Shown here: positions 57,871 to 64,000 of the stretch, piece by piece
Layout: every line of letters begins with the position of its first letter
How positions within the stretch are numbered: the first letter of the stretch is position 1
Assembly: GCA_020249145.1 (NCBI GenBank)
Contig: JADCGF010000007.1
Location: 248,001 to 312,000 of the forward strand
Origin: Roseomonas sp.
GTDB lineage: Bacteria; Pseudomonadota; Alphaproteobacteria; Acetobacterales; Acetobacteraceae
DNA length: 64,000 nucleotides
Direction: 5' to 3'
Made by a program: the position numbers and the translations under genes
Notes under the pieces: generated by a model
The model's database searches: none
The model's input: the letters and a program-made list of their open reading frames with translations, nothing else
Told to the model about the DNA's origin: nothing

Positions 57871-59004
57871 ATGCCCACCCCGCCACCTACCCTGTTGCAA
57901 GTGCTGCCTGCGCTCCGTTCCGGGGGCGTGGAACGCGGCACGTTAGAAATTGCCGAGGCGCAAATTGCTGCGGGGTTTCGCGCCATTGTGGCCTCGGCGG
58001 GGGGTGAAATGGTGCCGGCTTTGGAAGCGCTGGGCGCCAAGCACGTCACCCTGCCGCTGACGGCCAAATCGCCCTTCGCCCTTTGGCGCAATGCGGCGGC
58101 GCTGGCGGCGCTGGCCCGGGCGGAAGGGGTTGCGCTGATCCATGCGCGGTCCCGCGCGCCCGCCTGGTCTGCGCTGCTGGCGGCCAGGCGCTGCTGCTTG
58201 CCCTTCGTCACCACCTATCACGGCGCCTATAATGAAGGCTTCCCCGGCAAGCGCCTCTATAATTCCGTGATGGCACGCGGGGATCGCGTGATTGCCATCA
58301 GCCATTTCATCGCTGATCTGATCCGGACCCGGCATGGGGTGACGGAATCGCGGCTGCGCGTAATCCCGCGCGGCGTTGACCCCAGGCGCTTCGATCCTGG
58401 CTTGGTGAGTGCCGAAAGGCTTGAAAAGCTCCGCACCGCTTGGGGCCTGCCCGAAGGACCGCCCATCATCATGCTGCCGGCGCGCGTGACGCGCTGGAAG
58501 GGGCAAATGGTGCTGGTGGAAGCCATGGCCCGACTGCCCGGCGATTCGCTTGCCCTGCTGGTGGGCGATGCGGAAGAACGCCCGGCCTTTCGCGCTGAAT
58601 TGGAAGCCCGCATTGAAAGCCTGGGGCTGAAAGACCGCATGCGGCTTGTAGGCCACGCCAATGACATGCCGGCGGCGCTGATGCTGGCGGATGTCGTTAT
58701 CCATGCCTCCACCGATGCGGAAGCCTTTGGCCGCACCGTGATCGAAGCCCAAGCCATGGCGCGGCCCGTAATCGCGAGTGACCTTGGCGCCCCCCGCGAA
58801 ACAGTGGCCGAGGGCGTGACAGGCTGGCGCACCCCGCCCGGCGATGCGGCAGCACTTGCGAAAGCCATCGGCAAGGCGCTTGCCCTGCCGGCAGAAGAAC
58901 GCGTGGCGCTTGGCGCCCGTGCTCGTGCAGCCGTGCTTTCGGGCTATACCACTGCCGCCATGCAGGCAGCGACCATCGCTGTTTATCGGGAAGTGCTGCG
59001 ATGA
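57871..59004 (+). CDS. glycosyltransferase family 4
   Basis: A 377-residue GT-B enzyme. LQVLPALRSGGVERGTLEIA is the N-terminal acceptor-domain start, RGVDPRRFDPG is the interdomain loop, and the C-terminal EX7E-type motif lies in HASTDAEAFGRTVIEAQAMA. No clear ribosome site precedes the ATG. Coupled by 4 bp overlap to a heptosyltransferase-like gene, so it probably builds lipopolysaccharide core. Confidence 0.88.
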   Translation: MPTPPPTLLQVLPALRSGGVERGTLEIAEAQIAAGFRAIVASAGGEMVPALEALGAKHVTLPLTAKSPFALWRNAAALAALARAEGVALIHARSRAPAWSALLAARRCCLPFVTTYHGAYNEGFPGKRLYNSVMARGDRVIAISHFIADLIRTRHGVTESRLRVIPRGVDPRRFDPGLVSAERLEKLRTAWGLPEGPPIIMLPARVTRWKGQMVLVEAMARLPGDSLALLVGDAEERPAFRAELEARIESLGLKDRMRLVGHANDMPAALMLADVVIHASTDAEAFGRTVIEAQAMARPVIASDLGAPRETVAEGVTGWRTPPGDAAALAKAIGKALALPAEERVALGARARAAVLSGYTTAAMQAATIAVYREVLR

Positions 59005-59927
59005 AGCCGCGCATCCTGGTGATCAAGCTGGGCGCTTTGGGGGATTTCGCCCAAGCCTTCGGGCCTTTTGCCGCGATTCGCGCTCATCACCCGGGGGCGG
59101 AGATTACGCTGTTGACGACGCCGCCCTTCGCGCCCCTGGCGCGGCAGGCGCCCTGGTTTGATCAGGTTTGGGAAAATGGCCGCCCGAAGGGGCTGGCCGG
59201 GCTTTGGGCTTTGGCGCGGCAATTGCGCGGCGCTCGGTTTGATCGGGTTTATGATTTGCAGACCTCTGACCGGTCATCGCGCTATCGCTGGCTGGTCGGG
59301 CGCAGCGCCGAATGGTCCGGCATTGCTGCGGGCGCTTCCCACCCGCATGCCAATCCGCGCCGCGATTTCATGCACACGGTCGAACGCCAGCGGGAGCAAT
59401 TGGCAATGGCCGGCATCAGCCATTTCCCCGCGCCCGAGCTGGGCTGGCTGGATGCCGATATCGCGCGCTTCGCCTTGCCGGCGCGCTTTGCGCTGCTGAT
59501 CCCGGGCGCTTCCCCCGGCAGGCCGGCCAAGCGTTGGCCGGTGGAAAACTTCGCTGCTTTGGCGGCGGCGCTGGATATCCCCGCCGTGATCCTGGGCGGC
59601 CCGGCTGAAGCGAGCCTCGGTGCGGCCATCACGCAAGCCGCCCCAGGCGCGCGTGACCTGGCGGGCAAAACGAGCTTCGCCGATATCGCGGCCCTCGCCC
59701 GGCGCGCGGCCTTTTGCATCGGCAATGACACAGGCCCGACTCACCTGGCCGCCGTGGCCGGCTGCCAGACGCTGGCGTTATTCGGCGAGGATAGCGATCC
59801 CGCACTTTGCGCCCCACGCGGCCCGCTTGTGGCCGTACTGCGGCGCCAGCCCTTGGCCAGCCTGCCGGTCGCCGATGCGCAGGCCGCCCTTCAGGATTTG
59901 ATCAATCAAACCGCCGTAACGGCTTGA
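59001..59927 (+). CDS. glycosyltransferase family 9 (heptosyltransferase-like)
   Basis: A 308-residue GT9 enzyme. RILVIKLGALGDFAQAF at the N-terminus, LIPGASPGRPAKRWPVENFA, and FCIGNDTGPTHLAAVAGC at the nucleotide-sugar site are typical of ADP-heptose:LPS transferases. The ATG overlaps the GT4 stop (ATGA). The pair suggests sequential LPS core sugars; the donor may not be heptose in this lineage. Confidence 0.88.
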   Translation: MKPRILVIKLGALGDFAQAFGPFAAIRAHHPGAEITLLTTPPFAPLARQAPWFDQVWENGRPKGLAGLWALARQLRGARFDRVYDLQTSDRSSRYRWLVGRSAEWSGIAAGASHPHANPRRDFMHTVERQREQLAMAGISHFPAPELGWLDADIARFALPARFALLIPGASPGRPAKRWPVENFAALAAALDIPAVILGGPAEASLGAAITQAAPGARDLAGKTSFADIAALARRAAFCIGNDTGPTHLAAVAGCQTLALFGEDSDPALCAPRGPLVAVLRRQPLASLPVADAQAALQDLINQTAVTA

Positions 59928-59984
59928 CCCGGAAGGGGCCTCTGCCCATGGTCCGGCCTCGCTGCAACCCATAGGACGCTGTTC

Positions 59985-61916
59985 ATGCCCGCGATTACCC
60001 TGCCCGATGGTTCCATCCGCCAATTTGACGGGGCGGTGACGGGCACGACTATCGCGGCCGCCATTGGCCCGGGCCTGGCCAAGGCAGCACTTGCCATGGA
60101 AGTGGATGGCAAGCTGCGTGATCTTTCGGCCTCCGTTACGGAAGACGCCAAACTGCGTTTCATCACGCGCCGCGATCCCGAAGCGTTGGAAATGATCCGC
60201 CATGATTGCGCCCATGTGCTGGCGGAAGCGGTGCAGGAACTTTTCCCTGGCACGCAGGTGACGATCGGCCCTTCGATCGAGAACGGCTTCTATTACGATT
60301 TTGCCCGCAATGAGCCTTTCACGCCAGAAGACTTCGCCGCGATTGAGGCCGAGATGCGCGAAATCATCGCGCGCAATGATGCCTTTATGCGTGAAGAATG
60401 GGACCGGGAGGATGCGATTCGCTTCTTTACCAACAAGGGCGAACGCTACAAGGCCGAATTGATCCAGGATTTGCCGAAATCCGAGATCATCAGCATCTAC
60501 AAGCAAGGCGCCTGGACCGATTTGTGCCGCGGCCCGCATATGCGCGGCACGGGCGATATCGGCACTGCCTTCAAGCTGATGAAGGTGGCCGGCGCCTATT
60601 GGCGCGGCGATCATCGCAACGCCATGTTGAGCCGGATTTATGGCACCGCCTGGCGAGACCAGAAGGAACTCGACGCGTATTTGTTGCAGTTGGAAGAAGC
60701 GGAAAAGCGCGACCATCGCAAGATCGGCAAGGAAATGGGCCTGTTTCACTTGCAGGATGAAGCGGTGGGCTCGGTCTTCTGGCACCCCAAGGGCTGGCGG
60801 CTTTATCGCACCGTGGAAGCCTATATGCGCCGGCGCCTGGATATTGCCGAATATCAGGAAGTGAAGACGCCGCAATTGGTGGATCGCAAGCTTTGGGAAG
60901 CTTCCGGGCATTGGGAAAAATTCCGCGAAAACATGTTCGTGGCGCGGGTGGAAGATGAAGACGAAAAAGACCGCGTGCTGGCCTTGAAGCCGATGAATTG
61001 CCCCTGCCATGTGCAGATTTTCAATCAGGGCCTGCGATCCTATCGCGAATTGCCTTTGCGCATGGCGGAATTCGGCGCTTGCCATCGCTATGAACCCTCG
61101 GGCGCGCTGCATGGCATCATGCGCGTGCGCAGCTTCGTCCAGGATGATGCGCATATCTTCTGCGCCGAAGAACAGATCGCCGATGAAACGGTGCGCTTCG
61201 TAGCACTTTTGTCTTCCATCTATCGCGATTTCGGCTTTACCGAATTCCGCGTGAAGTTCTCAGACCGCCCGGCGCGGCGCGCGGGGACGGATGCGGTCTG
61301 GGACCAGGCGGAAGGCGCGCTGAAAGACGCCTGCCGCATCGCCGGCGTTGAGTATGAATTGAACCCTGGCGAGGGCGCCTTCTATGGCCCCAAGCTGGAA
61401 TTCGTGCTGCGCGACGCGATTGGGCGCGATTGGCAATGCGGCACGCTGCAAGTGGATTTCGTGCTGCCGGAGCGGCTGGATGCCGAATATGTCGCCGAAG
61501 ATGGCGCGCGCCGCCGCCCCGTCATGCTGCACCGCGCCATCCTTGGGTCTTTTGAACGCTTCCTTGGCATCTTGATCGAAGAACATGCCGGGCGCTTCCC
61601 GCTTTGGCTTGCCCCCGTTCAAGTCGCGGTGGCGACCATTGTGGATGAAGCCGCCCCCTTTGCCCGTCAGGCTGCCGCCGCTTTGCAAAAGGCTGGCGTC
61701 GCGGCCTCCCTTGACCTCCGCAATGAAAAAATCAACCGCAAGGTGGTGGATCATATTGACCAGCGCGTGCCCATCCTGGCCGTGATTGGCCGGCGAGAGG
61801 TTGAAGAAGGCACCATCGTGCTCCGCCGCCTGCCGGGGCGGGATCAGGAAACGCTGAAGCTTGCCGATGCCGTGGCTTTGCTGGCCGCCGAGGCGACGCC
61901 GCCGGATTTGCGGTAG
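59985..61916 (+). CDS. thrS: threonyl-tRNA synthetase
   Basis: Class II synthetase, 643 residues. TGS domain 1-60 ([18 protein letters not shown]), second editing domain with the HDCAHVL and GNGFYYDF-like segments ([29 protein letters not shown]), catalytic core with zinc cysteine in [13 protein letters not shown], motif 2 [20 protein letters not shown], and the C-terminal anticodon domain ([16 protein letters not shown]). infC follows 120 bp downstream, the common thrS-infC order. Confidence 0.97.
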   Translation: MPAITLPDGSIRQFDGAVTGTTIAAAIGPGLAKAALAMEVDGKLRDLSASVTEDAKLRFITRRDPEALEMIRHDCAHVLAEAVQELFPGTQVTIGPSIENGFYYDFARNEPFTPEDFAAIEAEMREIIARNDAFMREEWDREDAIRFFTNKGERYKAELIQDLPKSEIISIYKQGAWTDLCRGPHMRGTGDIGTAFKLMKVAGAYWRGDHRNAMLSRIYGTAWRDQKELDAYLLQLEEAEKRDHRKIGKEMGLFHLQDEAVGSVFWHPKGWRLYRTVEAYMRRRLDIAEYQEVKTPQLVDRKLWEASGHWEKFRENMFVARVEDEDEKDRVLALKPMNCPCHVQIFNQGLRSYRELPLRMAEFGACHRYEPSGALHGIMRVRSFVQDDAHIFCAEEQIADETVRFVALLSSIYRDFGFTEFRVKFSDRPARRAGTDAVWDQAEGALKDACRIAGVEYELNPGEGAFYGPKLEFVLRDAIGRDWQCGTLQVDFVLPERLDAEYVAEDGARRRPVMLHRAILGSFERFLGILIEEHAGRFPLWLAPVQVAVATIVDEAAPFARQAAAALQKAGVAASLDLRNEKINRKVVDHIDQRVPILAVIGRREVEEGTIVLRRLPGRDQETLKLADAVALLAAEATPPDLR

Positions 61917-62036
61917 CAAAGTCACAATGAGGCGTGATTTCCATCGCCTGGGCCGCCAAAACCCGGGCGAAACTTGCAGACAGCGCCCCAAAAGCCCATA
62001 AATGCGTCGTTCTGAAAACCTCGACAGGAGAGTATC

Positions 62037-62582
62037 ATAGCTCGACCCCCTATGCCCGCCGCCCAGCAGGCCCCCGCGCGTGAAGGCCCGCGTATCAATG
62101 ATGAAATCCGCGTCCCTCAGGTTCGCCTGATTGATGATGCGGGAGAGATGATTGGCGTCATGTCAGCCCGCGAAGCGCTGATCCGCGCTTATGATGTGGG
62201 CCTTGATCTGGTGGAAATCTCGCCCAATGCGGTGCCGCCTGTCTGCAAGATCCTGGATTACGGGAAATACAAATACGAGCAGCAGAAAAAGGCCAATGAG
62301 GCGCGCAAGAAGCAGAAGGTCGTCGAAATCAAGGAAATCAAGGTTCGCCCGAATATTGATGACCATGATTACGATGTGAAGATGAAGCAGATGAAGAACT
62401 TCATCGGCGAAGGCGACAAGGTAAAGGTGACTTTGCGCTTCCGGGGCCGCGAAATGGCGCACCAGGAATTGGGCGTGAAGGTGCTGGAACGTATACGCAA
62501 CGACCTGATCGAATTGGTGCGGGTTGAACAAATGCCCAAGCTGGAAAACCGCCAAATGGTCATGGTGGTGGCGCCGAAATAG
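62037..62582 (+). CDS. infC: translation initiation factor IF-3, probable AUA start
   Basis: Binds the 30S subunit and checks start codons. 181 residues: [40 protein letters not shown], and the C-terminal [22 protein letters not shown] at 62027-62030 is spaced 6 bp from an in-frame ATA (62037), giving the N-terminus (M)[10 protein letters not shown]; the first in-frame ATG (62052) has no ribosome site. infC uses rare start codons such as AUU for self-control in many bacteria, so the ATA is the better start, though an ATC at 62034 is adjacent. Confidence 0.93.
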   Translation: MARPPMPAAQQAPAREGPRINDEIRVPQVRLIDDAGEMIGVMSAREALIRAYDVGLDLVEISPNAVPPVCKILDYGKYKYEQQKKANEARKKQKVVEIKEIKVRPNIDDHDYDVKMKQMKNFIGEGDKVKVTLRFRGREMAHQELGVKVLERIRNDLIELVRVEQMPKLENRQMVMVVAPK

Positions 62583-62702
62583 GCGCTGGCCTGCCCTGCG
62601 TGATCCGGGCGACGGGTCACGCTTGACACCGTTATCATTCCCTTGCCGCGCTGGGCCGCACAGCCCATAAGGCTTGCGCCTGCGCCGCATCCGAAGCAAG
62701 CC

Positions 62703-64000
62703 ATGCCTGAAAGCGCCCTCGCCAGCCTGGAAAACGCCGCCATCCGCAACCCAGCGGGGGCGATGGAGCTATTGCTTGTAACGATACGGCGAATTGCCGC
62801 CGGAACCAGCCTTGAAGAACTCGCCACGCCAGAGGCGCCGCAACCGACCGAGGTGCTGGCTACACGGCTCACCGCAGCCGTGGCGCGCATCCTGACCGAT
62901 CCTGCTTTTGCGTTTAATGACAGCGTCGCGCTGCGCCTGGCTGCCTATGGGCGCGTTTTGGATCACGTGCTTGCCATCAGCGGCTTTGGCAGCTCGGACC
63001 ACATCCTGCGCATGCTGGGCGCCGGCGATACTGACGGGCTCAGGCGCCTTCTTCAGCAAGACCGGCATGCCTTCGCCAAGGCCTGGCTGCTGTTTTCCGT
63101 GGATTCGGCGCTGCCCATTGATGTCCGCGCCCTGTTGGAAGCCCCCGCGCCGCTCGCGCTGCTGGTGGCGATGGGGCTGGTTTCGCAAAAGCCCATCCTG
63201 ACCGAAGCCGGGCACCGCCGGCGCGAAGAATTGGTGAGCCTGGCTGGGCGGCTCAGGCCCATGCCGCTCCCGCTTTCGGTGGATCATTTGGTGCTGCTCT
63301 CAGCGGCCTGGATGCTGTGTTCCTATGCCGGGACACGCGACAAGCACGGCATCAAGCCGGTGCTGAACCGCGTGCTGCGCCAATGGGCTGAGGGGATCGG
63401 CATCAGCGATGCGCCGCTGCCCCCGATCCGAGCGCTGAAGACGCGCCCGACCCTGTTGGTCGCGGCCGAGATCATGCATTCCAACCACGTGCAATATCGC
63501 TATTTCGGGCAGTATCTGCGCCAGTTGCGCCAGCGTTTCAGGTTGGTGTTGGTGACCGAGGAATCCCAGGCCGATAGCAGCGTGCGTGCGTTGTATGATG
63601 ATGTGCATGTTTTTAAGCGCGAGGGTGGGACAAGCTATTTCAACAATTTGGCAGATACGATCAAATCCATCGCCCCGGATGTGATCTTCTGGCTGAGTGT
63701 CGGCATGCGTCATTGGGGGCCCGTGCTCGCCAATTTCCGCCTGGCACCCATTCAATTGGCCGGCCTTGGGCATTCGGCCTCCACTTTCTGCGACACCATG
63801 GATTACTACTTCACCGAAGAAGGTTATGTCAGCGACCCGGGCCTATTATCCGAACAAGTGGTGCTACTGCCGGATGAGAGCCTGATTTTCGAGAGATCAC
63901 CGCATTACACGCCGCTGCCACCGATTATTCGCGAAACTGCGCAGCCCTTGCGCGTTGTGTTGCCGTCCAACCTATTGAAGCTCAATCCGCATTTTATCGG
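62703..64000 (+). CDS. HMW1C-like (GT41) glycosyltransferase, partial
   Basis: At least 432 residues from the ATG at 62703; the frame is open to the edge. The first ~240 residues are all-helical with no TPR pattern, followed by a GT-B-like part (LLVAAEIMHSNHVQYRYFGQ, DVIFWLSVGMRHWGPVLANF, QLAGLGHSASTFCDTMDYYF, YVSDPGLLSEQVVLLPDES). This layout and the GH-x-x-T/S-x-x-D-Y pattern resemble HMW1C-type cytoplasmic N-glycosyltransferases. The C-terminal donor domain is outside the window. Assignment is from recollection of the family and should be tested by search. Confidence 0.65.
   Translation, partial: MPESALASLENAAIRNPAGAMELLLVTIRRIAAGTSLEELATPEAPQPTEVLATRLTAAVARILTDPAFAFNDSVALRLAAYGRVLDHVLAISGFGSSDHILRMLGAGDTDGLRRLLQQDRHAFAKAWLLFSVDSALPIDVRALLEAPAPLALLVAMGLVSQKPILTEAGHRRREELVSLAGRLRPMPLPLSVDHLVLLSAAWMLCSYAGTRDKHGIKPVLNRVLRQWAEGIGISDAPLPPIRALKTRPTLLVAAEIMHSNHVQYRYFGQYLRQLRQRFRLVLVTEESQADSSVRALYDDVHVFKREGGTSYFNNLADTIKSIAPDVIFWLSVGMRHWGPVLANFRLAPIQLAGLGHSASTFCDTMDYYFTEEGYVSDPGLLSEQVVLLPDESLIFERSPHYTPLPPIIRETAQPLRVVLPSNLLKLNPHFI

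Noticed and set aside
59778..61154. 458-codon minus-strand open frame opposite thrS
   Set aside because: Fully antisense to threonyl-tRNA synthetase and the end of the GT9 gene; no plausible start signal.

Overview
The window carries a large part of a photosynthesis gene cluster from an aerobic anoxygenic phototrophic alphaproteobacterium. High GC, a PpsR/AerR regulatory pair, the oxygen-dependent cyclase AcsF and the gene order bchFNBHLM-lhaA-puhABC-acsF-puhE-hemA point to Acetobacteraceae or nearby Rhodospirillales. That placement is inference from gene content, not from a marker gene phylogeny.

Bases 1-15051 (minus strand) form one tightly packed operon of bacteriochlorophyll synthesis and reaction-centre assembly genes, most of them overlapping by 1-10 bp. 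It reads from bchF at the right to hemA, which is cut by the left edge. A divergent plus-strand run (15310-22193) holds aerR, ppsR, bchG, a PucC-type transporter, bchP and hemC. PpsR-type operators (TGT-N12-ACA) lie between the two runs, one of them over the bchF start codon. A third perfect copy stands in front of an unknown 130-residue gene at 22208-22600. The puf, bchCXYZ, bchI/D and carotenoid genes are not in view.

Bases 22684-30632 are mixed: a TPR/GT41 glycosyltransferase, a PA0069-type radical SAM gene next to an alphaproteobacterial LexA box, two small sugar-nucleotide-type transferases, and purC-purS-(small membrane gene)-purQ. Bases 30633-33228 look like an acquired island of lower GC with a methyltransferase and a GT2 enzyme. 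It is bounded by two copies of the 3' end of an NRDE/TANGO2 gene. Then come a MOSC protein, ClpB with a likely sigma-32 promoter, a secreted Kelch protein and a chromate module (ChrA plus a rhodanese-ChrB fusion).

Bases 41343-47308 (minus) are an unusual operon joining a complete succinate dehydrogenase/fumarate reductase-like complex, a two-subunit class I fumarase, a GNAT enzyme and a TauE/SafE exporter. Next to it are a TPP-dependent enzyme, a class II aldolase with an altronate-dehydratase-like enzyme, and an orphan SBP5 binding protein behind a clear TPP riboswitch.

Bases 53235-64000 are largely housekeeping: EipB, AspRS, RNase D, two LPS-type glycosyltransferases, ThrRS, IF-3 (probably starting at AUA) and the beginning of an HMW1C-like glycosyltransferase. 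A dispersed dumbbell-shaped repeat of about 54 bp sits exactly on the stop codons of several genes in this part. No tRNA, rRNA, CRISPR array or intact insertion sequence was seen.
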